From the NCBI GenBank assembly GCA_963819735.1, contig CAWFXC010000005.1, positions 124,001-188,000 of the forward strand: a DNA stretch of 64,000 nt. Direction: 5' to 3'. A program made the position numbers and the translations under genes. Shown here one piece after another: positions 42,736-51,700 of the stretch; position 1 is the stretch's first letter, and each line of letters opens with the position of its first letter. The notes beneath the pieces were generated by a model, which saw only the letters and a list, made by a program, of their open reading frames with translations, was not told the DNA's origin and did no database searches. The DNA is from CAWFXC01 sp963819735 (GTDB lineage Bacteria; Actinomycetota; Acidimicrobiia; IMCC26256; DASPTH01).

Positions 42736-44178
42736 ATGACGGCCACGAGCACCGAAGCGGCCCGGGTCCGCGAGCTGGTCGACCATCCGATCATCGACGC
42801 CGACGGGCACTTCGTCGAGATCGGCCCGCTGTTCCACGAAGAGGTCATCAGCTACGTCGAGGACACCGGCGGCGCCGCGTTACGCGAGCGGTTCCTCACC
42901 AGCGCCGCGACGTTCGACACGTCGTCGAGCCTCGCCGACCGGTCGGATCCGTCGGTCCGGGAGCGCTGGCGGGCGATGCCGTCGTGGTGGGGGTGGCAGA
43001 CCGCCGGGGTGCGCGACCGCGCCACCGCGCACCTCCCCGCGTTGCTCTACGAACGGCTCGACGAGCTCGGCATCGACTTCACGATCCTGTACCCGTCGAT
43101 GGCGCTCGGCTACTTCGAGGTGACCGACGAGGAGCTGTCGTCGGTGTTGTGCCGCGCGGTGAACCGCGCCCACGCGCGTACGTTCGCGCCCTACCGCGAC
43201 CGCTGCACGGTGGGCGCGCTGATTCCGATGAACACGCCCGCGCAGGCCGTCGCCGAGGCGGAGTACGCAGTGCGGGAGCTCGGGGCCAAGTCATTGCTCA
43301 TGGCGGGATACGCGCGGCGCCCGGTCGGCAACGACGGCTACCGCCTCGACATGTTCGGGCTCGACAGCGAGTACGACTACGACCTGCTCTGGGCGAAGTG
43401 CGTGGAGCTCGGTGTGTCGCCGGTCGTGCACAGCGCATTGCAGCAACACCGGGTGACGCGATCGATCTCGAACTACGTGTACAACCACGTCAACGGGTTG
43501 GCGGCGGCGCACGAATCACTGTGCAAGTCGCTCTTCCTGTCGGGCGTCACCAACCGGTTCCCCGAGCTGCGGTTCGGCTTCCTCGAGGGCGGAGTGGCGT
43601 GGGCGTGCGCGCTGTTCGCCGCGCTCGTCGGTCACTGGGACAAGCGCAACCGGGACGCCATCGTCGAGCTCGACCCCGACCGGCTCGACGTCGACGCGCT
43701 GATGCAGTACTTCGTGGAATACGGCGGCGATGCGGTGACCGGGCGGATCGAGGAGCTCCGCGAGTACTTCGGCCGTCCGGCGGCGCGGCCCGCACGGCTC
43801 GACGAGTTCGCCGCGGTCGGCATCGAGCGGGTCGACGATCTGCGCACGCGTTTCGAGCCCAACTTCTACTTCGGGTGCGAAGCCGACGACCCGCTGGTGG
43901 CGTGGGCGTTCCGGGAAGACGTCAATCCGCTCGGCGCGCGGCTCCGCCCGATCCTCGGGTCCGACATCTCGCACTGGGACGTGCGCGACATGACCGAGCC
44001 CATCGCCGAGGCCTACGAGTTGGTCGAACACAGTGTGATCACCGAGCGCGACTTCCGCGAGCTCACCTTCCTGAACCCGGTGCGACTCCACGCCGGCGCC
44101 AATCCCGCTTTCTTCGCGGGCACGGTCTGCGAGGCGGCGGCGATCGCTGTGCTGGCCGAGGACGACGCCGGTGAATAG
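42736..44178 (+). CDS. Amidohydrolase family protein (Amidohydro_2, PF04909-like)
   Basis: 480 residues. IIDADGHFVE carries the first metal motif in a D-G-H variant; HVNGLAAAHESLCKSLFLSG, NRFPELRFGFLEGG and the late ILGSDISHWD (the catalytic Asp position) follow the amidohydrolase order. A long insertion near residues 300-380 makes it larger than the roughly 370-residue relatives in this window. Metal-dependent hydrolysis or decarboxylation is expected; substrate unknown. GGGGGTGCGGA precedes the ATG. Its last 8 bases overlap the GTG start of the CitE-like gene. Confidence 0.87.
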   Translation: MTATSTEAARVRELVDHPIIDADGHFVEIGPLFHEEVISYVEDTGGAALRERFLTSAATFDTSSSLADRSDPSVRERWRAMPSWWGWQTAGVRDRATAHLPALLYERLDELGIDFTILYPSMALGYFEVTDEELSSVLCRAVNRAHARTFAPYRDRCTVGALIPMNTPAQAVAEAEYAVRELGAKSLLMAGYARRPVGNDGYRLDMFGLDSEYDYDLLWAKCVELGVSPVVHSALQQHRVTRSISNYVYNHVNGLAAAHESLCKSLFLSGVTNRFPELRFGFLEGGVAWACALFAALVGHWDKRNRDAIVELDPDRLDVDALMQYFVEYGGDAVTGRIEELREYFGRPAARPARLDEFAAVGIERVDDLRTRFEPNFYFGCEADDPLVAWAFREDVNPLGARLRPILGSDISHWDVRDMTEPIAEAYELVEHSVITERDFRELTFLNPVRLHAGANPAFFAGTVCEAAAIAVLAEDDAGE

Positions 44179-45104
44179 GGAGACGGCGCGGCCGCTGCGG
44201 TCGGTCGTGTTCGCGCCCGGCGACGACGCCGGCGTGCTCGCGACGACCGCCGCATCGGGCGCCGATTCGATGGTCGTCGACCTCGAGGAACCGCGCACCC
44301 CGTACCCGGAACCCGAGCGGGAGCGGGGGCGCGCCGTCGCGCGCGAGTTCTTCGACACGCGCCCACCCGGCGAGTTGCCGTTGCTGTTCGCGCGTGCAAC
44401 CGCCGTCGACCGGCCAGACGCTCAAGGACCTGCGGGCGGTCATGGGGCCGAGCCTGGCCGGCATCCTGTTGCCCAAGATCGAAACCCCGGCCGACGTGCA
44501 CGCGGCCGACGCCCTGCTCGCGTGCATGGAGGTCGACTACGGCCTCGAGCGGGGAAGCCTGGTCATCTACCCGATCCTCGAGACCGCGTCGGCGATCCGC
44601 CTCGCGTACGAGATCGCGATCGCGTCACCGCGCGTCGCGTACATGGGCGGCGCGCTGTCGCGCTTCGGCGACATCCACCAGGCGCTCGGCTACCGGTGGA
44701 CAGCGGACGGGGAGGAAACGCTCTTCCTCCGCTCGAAGGTGCTCGTCGACGCCAAGGCCGCCGGGATCCGCTATCCGATCAGCGGAATGTGGGGCGGTGG
44801 TCTCGACGATCTCGACGGCCTGCGCACCTTCGCCACCAAGCTCCGCAACCTCGGGTACTACGGGATGATGCTGGGCAGCCTGCTGCACGTCCCACTGGTG
44901 CACGAGGTGTTCACGCCCTCCGCCGACGAGCTCGGCTACTGGCAGGACCTCGATCGCCTGGCCGCCGACGCCGAGCGCACCGGATCGGGGCCGATCACCT
45001 ACGGCGACGCGTCGCAGGGCGAGGGGCACATCGTGCACATCGCGCACGTCGGCTCGGCCCGCAAGAACCTCACCTGGGCCCGCGACCTCGGCCTCCTCGA
45101 CTAG
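44171..45104 (+). pseudogene. HpcH/HpaI aldolase/citrate lyase (CitE-like) family protein, frameshifted
   Basis: The N-terminal frame from GTG 44171 gives RSVVFAPGDDAGVL and SMVVDLEEPRTPYPEPER, the CitE strand-1 and metal-site region; from about 44391 the family continues in another frame as VQPPSTGQTLKDLR, GILLPKIETPADV, PILETASAIRLAYEIA and GALSRFGD. The sequence reads GCGCGTGCAA where GCGCGCGTGCAA would restore the frame, a loss of one CG unit. Joined length is about 312 residues. Such enzymes cleave acyl-CoA or keto acid C-C bonds. It overlaps the amidohydrolase by 8 bases, so the two are coupled. Confidence 0.78.
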
Positions 45105-45125
45105 AGAACCGAACGTGCGTCGTTC

Positions 45126-45144
45126 GAGGCTCCTATAGGGCCTC
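45126..45144. terminator. CCTATAGG-centred inverted repeat between convergent genes
   Basis: GAGGC-TCCTATAGG-GCCTC has 5-bp outer arms around an 8-bp palindromic core, between the CitE-like (+) and DapA-like (-) genes. A similar element lies at 54068-54084. Confidence 0.45.
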
Positions 45145-45166
45145 TGCCGGCGCCGGTTCGCTCTCG

Positions 45167-46087
45167 CTACGCGTCGGCGGCGTCGGACATGGCGGCGCGG
45201 TCGTCGGGGGCGAGGGTGGCGACGAGATCGGCGAGGTCGGCGGCGTCGGCCGCGCCCACCGGCAGGCGGGGCGGCCGCGGCGCGCCACCGGGCGCGCCGA
45301 GCAACGCGAGCGCCGCCTTGGCGCCGACGATCCCTCCGAGGGCCTGGGTGGCGCGGAAGATCCGCATGATCCGCGCGTGCACGCGTCCTCGGCGCCGGGG
45401 AGATCGCCGGTGTCGTGGCGCGCGATGAGCGAGACGCAGAGCTGAGGCACCAGGTTGCCCTCGGAGCTGAGGTAGCCCTGGGCCCCGAGCGCGAGCGCGC
45501 TCAACGCGTGCATGGGGCCGCCGACGTGCACGTCGGCGCGGCCGTCGACCGCGGCGATCACCGCGGCGACGGCCGAGAGATCGGAGTGGGTTACGTTCAC
45601 ACCCGACGATGTGGTCGTAGCGCGTCAGCAACTCGCCGACGAGCGCGGCGGGGTAGTGGTAGCCGACCGACTGGTGGGTCGACAGCACCACCGGACCCGT
45701 GACCGCGTCGAGCACGGAGTGCAGGTAGTGCGACATCTCGGCGACGGTCGGCGCGTAGCCGTGCCCCATGTCGAGTGAGTACACCTGCACCGCGTCCAGC
45801 CCGGCGGCGTCGGCGTCGCCGGCGAGCACGATCATCTCGGCGGCCGTGCGCGGCTCGACGCCCATCGCCCGTACGGGCACCACGCCCGACAGCTCCTCGG
45901 CGCCGATCTCGAACACCCGTCGCCGCTCGTCGCGGTCGAGCGTGTAGCCCTCGCCGCTCCCGCTGCCGGCGAGGTACACGCCGATCCCGGCGGCGCCGAG
46001 GCGGCGGAGATGACGACGCAGGCCGTCCTCGTCGAGCACGCCGTCGACCGTGAACGGCGTGAGGCTCACCACGAAGGTGCTGTTCAT
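45167..46087 (-). pseudogene. Dihydrodipicolinate synthase (DapA) family protein with two compensating frameshifts
   Basis: The N-terminal frame gives FVVSLTPFTVDGVLDEDGLR, GVYLAGSGSGEGYTLDRDER and RYDHIVG; the middle part VNVTHSDLSAVAAVI to GDLPGAEDA is in a second frame, and RIMRIFRATQALGG onward is back in the first. An extra base near 45601 and a missing G near 45380 account for both shifts, and the total length (921 bases) is a multiple of three. At the position of the Schiff-base Lys (G-x-K-x-x-S-G-D in the family) the sequence reads GVNVTHSD, so the Lys seems replaced. Either the enzyme works differently or it is non-catalytic. Confidence 0.72.
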
Positions 46088-46134
46088 ACGGCGCTCGTGC
46101 TCGCTCGGATGATGGGACGATAGCGTTACCGGCG

Positions 46135-47250
46135 ATGGACGACCGTCGCCGTTCGCGTTCCCGGTACCGGCTCATCTCGGCCGACAGCCACGTCAACGAG
46201 CCGCCCGACCTCTGGAGCACGCGGGTTCCCGCGCAGTACCGCGACCGCGCACCTCGGATCGAGCGCTTCGCCGAGGGCGACGCGTGGGTGCTCGAGGGGG
46301 TCGACGACCCGATCACGTTCGGCATGAACGCGTGCGCCGGTCTCGCGCCGGAGGAGATGAAGGGTTGGGTGCGGTTCGAGGACATCCGGCACGGCGGCTA
46401 CGATCCCGCGGCGCGTCTCGCCGAGCTCGACCGCGACGGGGTCGACGCCGAGGTGCTCTACCCGACGCCGCGGCTCAACGCCGCGATCGTCGCCAACCCC
46501 GACCCCGGTTACCACGAGGCGATGGTGCGCGCGTACAACGACTGGTTGTCGGAGTACGTCGAGTACGCGCCCGACCGCTTCGGCGGCCTCGCAGTGATCC
46601 CGAACCGGGGCGCGCAGGGCGCGCTCGCCGAGATCGACCGCGTCGTCGGCCGTCCCGGGATCCGCGGCTTCGTGATGGGCTGCTACCCGAACGGCACGCT
46701 CGCGGTGCTCCCCGACGACGACAAGGTGTTCGGGCGGATCGAGGAGATCGGCGCGCCACTGAGCATTCACGTGTCGCTCACGCAGACCATGCCCGCCGCG
46801 CACCGCGTGCAGCTCCCCGGGTGGGGGCGGATCTTCGACATCCCGAACCGCATGCTCGAGCTCATCTTCGCCGGGGTGTTCGACCGCTTCCCCGCGCTGC
46901 AGATGGTCGCGGCCGAGGTCGACTGCGGTTGGCTGCCCTACGTGAAGGAGCAGATCGACAACAACTTCCAGCGGCTGGCACCGGGGAGTGACTTCCCGAT
47001 CGACGACCGTCCCGCGGCCTACATCGAGCGGCACTTCAGCTTCGGGTTCATGACCGACCCCGTCGGCATCCAACTCCGTCACCACATCGGCGTCGACCGC
47101 ATGCTCTGGTCGTCGGACTACCCGCACGTGTCGTCCGACTGGCCGCAGTCGTGGCGCACGATCCAGGCCACCTTCTCCGGCGTCCCCGCCGACGAGAAGC
47201 ACGCCATCCTCGCCGGCAACACCCAACGCCTCTACCGCTTCGGCGATTAG
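46135..47250 (+). CDS. Amidohydrolase family protein (Amidohydro_2, PF04909-like)
   Basis: 371 residues. LISADSHVNEPPDLW holds the D-S-H variant of the first metal motif; SIHVSLTQ the strand-5 His; LIFAGVFDRFPALQMVAAEVD and DRMLWSSDYPHVSSDWP the late active-site strands, with the catalytic Asp in SSDYPH. This pattern is close to metal-dependent hydrolases found with aromatic and steroid ring-cleavage genes. It diverges from the DapA-like gene across 47 bp and converges on a P450 gene; the 65-bp repeats begin at the last base of its stop codon. Confidence 0.88.
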   Translation: MDDRRRSRSRYRLISADSHVNEPPDLWSTRVPAQYRDRAPRIERFAEGDAWVLEGVDDPITFGMNACAGLAPEEMKGWVRFEDIRHGGYDPAARLAELDRDGVDAEVLYPTPRLNAAIVANPDPGYHEAMVRAYNDWLSEYVEYAPDRFGGLAVIPNRGAQGALAEIDRVVGRPGIRGFVMGCYPNGTLAVLPDDDKVFGRIEEIGAPLSIHVSLTQTMPAAHRVQLPGWGRIFDIPNRMLELIFAGVFDRFPALQMVAAEVDCGWLPYVKEQIDNNFQRLAPGSDFPIDDRPAAYIERHFSFGFMTDPVGIQLRHHIGVDRMLWSSDYPHVSSDWPQSWRTIQATFSGVPADEKHAILAGNTQRLYRFGD

Positions 47251-47436
47251 GAGACGGAGCGGGGAAGACGACGCGGCCTATGCGCTCCTGGTAGCGGAGT
47301 CGACCATCAGAGGAGGAGACGGAGCGGGGAAGACGACGCGGCCTATGCGCTCGTGGTAGCGGAGTCGACCATCAGAGGAGGAGACGGAGCGGGGAAGACG
47401 ACGCGGCCTATGCGCTCGTGGTAGCGGAGTCGACCA
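47250..47436. repeat. 65-bp tandem repeat (2.9 copies) made from the 3' end of the P450 gene
   Basis: Units start at 47250, 47315 and 47380; they begin GGAGACGGAGCGGGGAAGAC and differ at one base (CTCCTGG in the first, CTCGTGG in the others). The third unit diverges at about 47436. It contains the P450 stop codon and last codons (VDSATTSA), so the first two are extra copies of this terminus plus downstream DNA. The array fills the gap between the convergent amidohydrolase and P450 genes. Confidence 0.92.
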
Positions 47437-48667
47437 ATCGAATAGGAACCCGCGCGAAGCCACGGACGGTGCTGGTGTGGACCCACTCCAGTTGGGACTC
47501 GTCGATGTCCCAGGTGGGGAAGCGCGCCAGCGTCTCCTGGAGCGCGATCTTCGACTCGAGCCGCGCCAGCGCGGCACCGATGCAGAAGTGGGTGCCGTAC
47601 CCGAACGCGAGGTGACGGTCGATCTTGCGGTTGACGTCGAACACGTCGGGGTCGGGGAAGTGCCGCTCGTCGCGGTTGGCCGCACCGTTCAGCAGGATGA
47701 GCTTCGATCCGCGCGGGACGGTGGTGCCGTGGATCTCGACGTCACGCGTCACCCAGCGCGCGTTCACGGGCGACGGCGCCTCGTAGCGCAGCAGTTCCTC
47801 GATGGCATTGCCCGCGAGCTCGGGGTCGGCCGCCACGAGGGCGCGCTGCTCGGGGTTGCGGGCGAGCAGCACCGCGGTCCAGCTCAGGAGGCGCGCCACC
47901 GTCTCGGTGCCGGCGATGGCCAGCATCTGGATGAACATCTGGAACTCGAGGTCGGTGACCGGGCGGAGCGTGCCGTCGTCGTCCTCGATGTCGTGGGTGG
48001 CCAGCGCGGAGATGAGGTCGTCGGTGGGGTGCTTCCGCCGCTCCTCGACGATCTCGGGCAGCAGCTGGAAGAGCACGCTGCCGAGCGAGTCCTCGCCGTC
48101 GACCAGGTTGGCGGGGAGGCCGTCGTCGGTGACCTTGAACCCGGCTTCGCCCTGTTCGTGGTGGAAGAGGTCGTCGATGCCGAGGCGCCATTCGGCGGCG
48201 TGACCTTCGGGGAACCCCAGGAGGGCCAGGATCACGGTGGGCGGCAGCAGCGCGGCGAACTGGTCGACGTAATCGAAGCCGTCGGTGCCCACGAAAGGAT
48301 CGAGCAGCATGGCGCACAGCCGGCTCACGCGACCTTCGAGGTCGGCGATGGCGCGCGGCGTGAACGCCCGGCTCACCAGCTTGCGGAACCGCGTGTGGTC
48401 GGGCGGATCCATCCAGATCATCATCGGCATGGTCGACGGCTCGGGCGTCATGAGCTCGATGGTGGTGGCGTGGGCGGAGCTGTACGTCTCGGTGTCGAGC
48501 ATCGCGGGGAGCACGTCGGAGTAGCGGCTGATCGCGTAGAACTCGTACTTCTCGTTCCAGTACAACGGCGCTTCGTCGCGGAGCCGCTTCCACACGCCCT
48601 GGGCGTCGACATCGACGTCGTAGTCGTACGGGTCGTAGTAGAGGTCGGCGGTCGCGGTGCTGCTCAT
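47408..48667 (-). CDS. Cytochrome P450
   Basis: About 419 residues, a soluble bacterial-type P450. I-helix oxygen-activation motif AIAGTETVARLL, K-helix EELLRYEAP (ExxR), and heme-binding loop FGYGTHFCIGAALARLE with the axial Cys are present; MDPPDHTRFRKLVSRAFTPR is the C-helix region typical of actinobacterial CYP107/125/142-like enzymes. It needs a ferredoxin, none of which is encoded here. GGGAGG is 5 bases upstream of ATG 48667. An EthD-domain gene precedes it by 31 bp. The last codons lie inside a 65-bp repeat unit. Confidence 0.92.
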   Translation of the reverse strand: MSSTATADLYYDPYDYDVDVDAQGVWKRLRDEAPLYWNEKYEFYAISRYSDVLPAMLDTETYSSAHATTIELMTPEPSTMPMMIWMDPPDHTRFRKLVSRAFTPRAIADLEGRVSRLCAMLLDPFVGTDGFDYVDQFAALLPPTVILALLGFPEGHAAEWRLGIDDLFHHEQGEAGFKVTDDGLPANLVDGEDSLGSVLFQLLPEIVEERRKHPTDDLISALATHDIEDDDGTLRPVTDLEFQMFIQMLAIAGTETVARLLSWTAVLLARNPEQRALVAADPELAGNAIEELLRYEAPSPVNARWVTRDVEIHGTTVPRGSKLILLNGAANRDERHFPDPDVFDVNRKIDRHLAFGYGTHFCIGAALARLESKIALQETLARFPTWDIDESQLEWVHTSTVRGFARVPIRLVDSATTSA

Positions 48668-48698
48668 CAATCCTCCCGGATCGCGATCACGTGCACGG

Positions 48699-49346
48699 TC
48701 ACAGATCGTCGCGGTAGACGTACTCGGTCGCGGGAAGTGTCTCGCCCTTCTCCAGGTCGAGGAAACGCGCGACGTCTTCGTAGATCGCGGTCTGGCCCTG
48801 CTCGCCGTCGAACAGCCGCTCGGTATAGTCGGGCGCACTCGCGAACGAGAGCAGCCCCACGCCGTCCCACTCCGGTGCGTCGGGCGACAGCGCGCGATCG
48901 ATGATCAACTGCTCGTAGTGCGCGGTACCGGGCGACGACGCGACGTGTACGCGTGAGTGATTGTCGCGCCAGTGGGCGTCGAACTGGTCGTGGGTGAGGA
49001 AGTCGGCCCGCACACTCGGGCAGATGATGGTGAAGCCGGGTGTGCGGGCGCCGTCGCGTCCACGCGTCTGCGCCTTGACCACCCGCCGCTGCGTGGCGAA
49101 CGTCGCGTCGCCGCCGGGCAACGCGTCGGCGGGCACGCCGGTGGCGATGATCGCGGCGTCGAACTGCGACGGGAACGCGTTGGCTTCCGGCGGCGCACCG
49201 GAATCGCCGTCGTCGACGAGGAGCACCACTGCGGTGGCGCGGTCGTCGCCGGCGACTTCGGCCGCCACATCGCGGAGCCGTTTGCCGAAGCCGTCGGCCG
49301 ACTCGTCGGACGGGCGGCGGAAAAAGACCATGAAGGTGTCATCCAT
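48699..49346 (-). CDS. EthD-domain protein
   Basis: About 215 residues. The N-terminal half is poorly defined; the C-terminal half has the EthD dimeric alpha-beta barrel pattern: FTIICPSVRADFLTHDQFDAHW, RDNHSRVHVASSPGTAHYEQL and VGLLSFASAPDYTERLFD. EthD proteins were first found in P450 (ethyl tert-butyl ether) degradation operons, and here one lies directly upstream of a P450 gene. The biochemical role is not established. The start at 49346 gives MDDTFMVFFRR; an in-frame ATG lies 33 bases further upstream. Confidence 0.78.
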   Translation of the reverse strand: MDDTFMVFFRRPSDESADGFGKRLRDVAAEVAGDDRATAVVLLVDDGDSGAPPEANAFPSQFDAAIIATGVPADALPGGDATFATQRRVVKAQTRGRDGARTPGFTIICPSVRADFLTHDQFDAHWRDNHSRVHVASSPGTAHYEQLIIDRALSPDAPEWDGVGLLSFASAPDYTERLFDGEQGQTAIYEDVARFLDLEKGETLPATEYVYRDDL

Positions 49347-49395
49347 GCCAAGAGCGTAGGCCTGGCCACGCAACCGCACCAGCGACGACGACGCG

Positions 49396-50271
49396 CTACC
49401 AGCCCGGGTCGAGCGATCCGTCGGCGAGGAGGTCCATCGGGTCGCGCATCTTGATCATGCCGAGGTAGCCGCCACCGTCGTTGATGGCGTCGTGCATCGC
49501 GTACCCGAGCAGGGCCTGGGCGTCGGGGGAGAGGGTCCGCGCGATCGCCGGCGGCACCGCGAGCACGTTGTTCTCCTCGGTGCGCAGCCACCCGAGCGTG
49601 AAGCTCAGGTGCACGCCACGCCGCCACTCGTCGACGGTGGAGTTGGTGCCCGCGAAGTGGATGGTCGAACCGAGGTAGATGACCGCGCCGCCGCTCGGCA
49701 CGACCGCGTCGACGATCTCCGTCGGTTCGGGCTGCCGTTCGCGCGGCCACCGATGGCTCCCCGGCACGACGCAAGTCGCGCCGTTCTCCGGGCGGAAGTC
49801 GACCAGGGCCACGATCGACGCGACCTGGAGCTCCTCGTGCGGCCGCGGAAAGTGGGGCCAGACGTCTTCGTCGCGGTGCGGCCACTGCGCCTCCGCGCCC
49901 GGACCGCGCACGATGAGGTGCCCGAGGTTGAGGCGGTAGCGCGAGCACGAGGGCAGCAGCACCGCGTCGCAGATGCCGCGGTAGGTGGCGTGCGTCATCA
50001 CGTCGTTCGCGAACGTCGGCGACACCGCGGCCAGCGCCGACACGTGTTTGGTGTACGGCCCGTAGAACGCCTGGACCGCCTCGTTCACCGTCTTCATGCC
50101 CGGCTGCGCGGCCGCGACCGCGTCGTCGACCTCGGCGTTGATCGCGGCGACGGTGTCGTCGGCGATCAGCCGGTCGATGAGGACGGCGCCCTCGGCGCGC
50201 AGCGCGTCGAGGATGGGCGCGACGTCGTCACCGGTGGCGAAGCGCGGCACCGTTGCCTGGGTGATGGCCAC
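49396..50271 (-). CDS. Phytanoyl-CoA dioxygenase (PhyH) family protein
   Basis: 291 residues. The Fe(II) ligands are HRDED (HxD) and a distal His in GSTIHFAGTNST, followed by Arg in DEWRRGVHLSF for 2-oxoglutarate. ENGATCVVPGSHRWPRER is the typical PhyH loop. It would hydroxylate an unknown substrate. It ends 49 bp from the EthD gene and begins 4 bp after the SDR stop on the same strand, so SDR, PhyH, EthD and P450 probably form one oxidative operon. Confidence 0.9.
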   Translation of the reverse strand: MAITQATVPRFATGDDVAPILDALRAEGAVLIDRLIADDTVAAINAEVDDAVAAAQPGMKTVNEAVQAFYGPYTKHVSALAAVSPTFANDVMTHATYRGICDAVLLPSCSRYRLNLGHLIVRGPGAEAQWPHRDEDVWPHFPRPHEELQVASIVALVDFRPENGATCVVPGSHRWPRERQPEPTEIVDAVVPSGGAVIYLGSTIHFAGTNSTVDEWRRGVHLSFTLGWLRTEENNVLAVPPAIARTLSPDAQALLGYAMHDAINDGGGYLGMIKMRDPMDLLADGSLDPGW

Positions 50272-50275
50272 GCCG

Positions 50276-51112
50276 CTAGCTCTCGGTCATGCGGTCGAAG
50301 GTGTCGAGGACCTCGCGTTGGCGCTCCTCGACCTGCGGGCGGTAGGAGCCGTGCGTGATCACGTAGGGACGATCCGCACGAAGGTCGCGCAGCAGGTTGC
50401 GGATGGCGTGTTCCGGCGTGGCCAGGTTGGCGGTGGCGTCCCACTTGCGGCTCGCCATCATCGCTTCGATGTCGTCAGGGAGCATGACTGATTCGCCGAG
50501 CTCCGCCGGCCGGGCCAACACGCTGCTCTCGAGGTGACGCGACTCCATGCCGGCAGGGAACACGATGGTGACGCCGATCCCTTCGGACGCGAGCTCGAGC
50601 CGCAGCACCTCGCCGTAGCCCACCACGGCGTACTTGCTCGTGACGTAGGCACCGAGCCGGACCCCCGGCACGAAGTAGCTCGACGACGCGGTGAGCAACA
50701 CGTGGCGTTCGCCCGTGCGCTCGCGCAGGAGCGGGAGGAACGCGTTGACCGTGTGCACCACGCCGAGCACGTTGACCGACATGATCCACTGCCAGTCTTC
50801 GTCGGTGAGCCGGTCGAGGGCGCCGAACTGCTGCACGCCCACGTTCGCGCACAGGATGTCGCACCCGCCGAACTGGTCGCGGGTGAGGTCGGCCGCGGCG
50901 CGCAGCGTCTTCGCGTCGGCGACGTCGACACCGGCCGAGATCGCGCGCACGCCCTTGGCCGCCATCGCCTCCGCGGTGGCTTGCGCGCGCGGCGCATCGA
51001 TGTCGAGAGCGACGATGTCGATTCCTTCGTCGGCGAACATGTTCGCCATCGCCGCCCCCAACCCCGATCCGGCACCGGTGACGACGGCGGTCTTCCCTGC
51101 GAGGCTGTCCAT
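50276..51112 (-). CDS. Short-chain dehydrogenase/reductase (SDR)
   Basis: About 278 residues. TGAGSGLG cofactor motif, catalytic Ser in TASSSYFVPG, and YVTSK pair are present; the NNAG motif is ANVG. Asp in IVALDIDAPR suggests NAD. A C-terminal extension of about 40 residues (YVITHGSYRPQVEERQREVL) is longer than FabG-like SDRs and recalls carveol/steroid-type dehydrogenases. It heads the SDR-PhyH-EthD-P450 run. The start at 51112 gives MDSLAGKTAVVTG. Confidence 0.87.
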   Translation of the reverse strand: MDSLAGKTAVVTGAGSGLGAAMANMFADEGIDIVALDIDAPRAQATAEAMAAKGVRAISAGVDVADAKTLRAAADLTRDQFGGCDILCANVGVQQFGALDRLTDEDWQWIMSVNVLGVVHTVNAFLPLLRERTGERHVLLTASSSYFVPGVRLGAYVTSKYAVVGYGEVLRLELASEGIGVTIVFPAGMESRHLESSVLARPAELGESVMLPDDIEAMMASRKWDATANLATPEHAIRNLLRDLRADRPYVITHGSYRPQVEERQREVLDTFDRMTES

Positions 51113-51202
51113 GCGGCTGATCCTACGCACGCTCGCCGCGCCGCGATCGCAGCCGGTCGTAGGGTGCATCCGACCCGATCGATCGGCGAAACCGGAGTAG
51201 TG

Positions 51203-51667
51203 ATGGCATCAGGACAACCGCCCGAGGTGACCGTGCAGATGTTGTGGGACATCGAGCAGATCAAGCAATTGAAAGCGAGGTACTTCCGCCTCCTCGACAC
51301 CAAGGACTGGGACGGGTTCGCCGAGCTCTTCACCGACGACTGCGAGCACCATCTCCCAGCCGAGTCGCCGAAGCCGATCGTGCACAACGAGGAGTACTTC
51401 GCCGATCTCAAGGTGCAACTCGGACGGGGCGTCACCACCCACCACGGCCACATGCCCGAGATCACCCTGCTGAACGACCACGAGGCCGAAGGCATCTGGG
51501 CGATGTTCGACTACGTGCAGGTCGAACCGGCCACGGGGAACCCCATCAACATCAAGGGCTACGGGCACTACTTCGAGACGTACCGCAAGGGTGACGACGG
51601 CGCGTGGCGCATCAGCTCGAAGCGCAACGTCCGCCTCCGCCTCGACCTGGTGTCGGGACCCGACTGA
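51203..51667 (+). CDS. SnoaL/NTF2-like polyketide cyclase- or dehydratase-fold protein
   Basis: About 154 residues. An N-terminal helix (IEQIKQLKARYFRLLDTKDW) leads to the NTF2-like barrel with FTDDCEHHLP, TTHHGHMPEITLLNDHEAEGIWAM and GHYFETYRKGDDGAWRISS. This cone-shaped fold houses dehydratases, cyclases and ring-hydroxylating dioxygenase small subunits; the Tyr/Asp/His pocket fits a dehydratase or isomerase. It diverges from the SDR and converges on an LLM oxidoreductase. Confidence 0.85.
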   Translation: MASGQPPEVTVQMLWDIEQIKQLKARYFRLLDTKDWDGFAELFTDDCEHHLPAESPKPIVHNEEYFADLKVQLGRGVTTHHGHMPEITLLNDHEAEGIWAMFDYVQVEPATGNPINIKGYGHYFETYRKGDDGAWRISSKRNVRLRLDLVSGPD

Positions 51668-51700
51668 CCAGCCGTCCGCCCTGGCCGCGCGGCCCGGCGA

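Noticed and set aside
40474..42848. N-terminal extension of the ligase through the repeat array
   Set aside because: The extension only reads repeat units; GTG 42467 with AGAAGG gives the normal ligase start.
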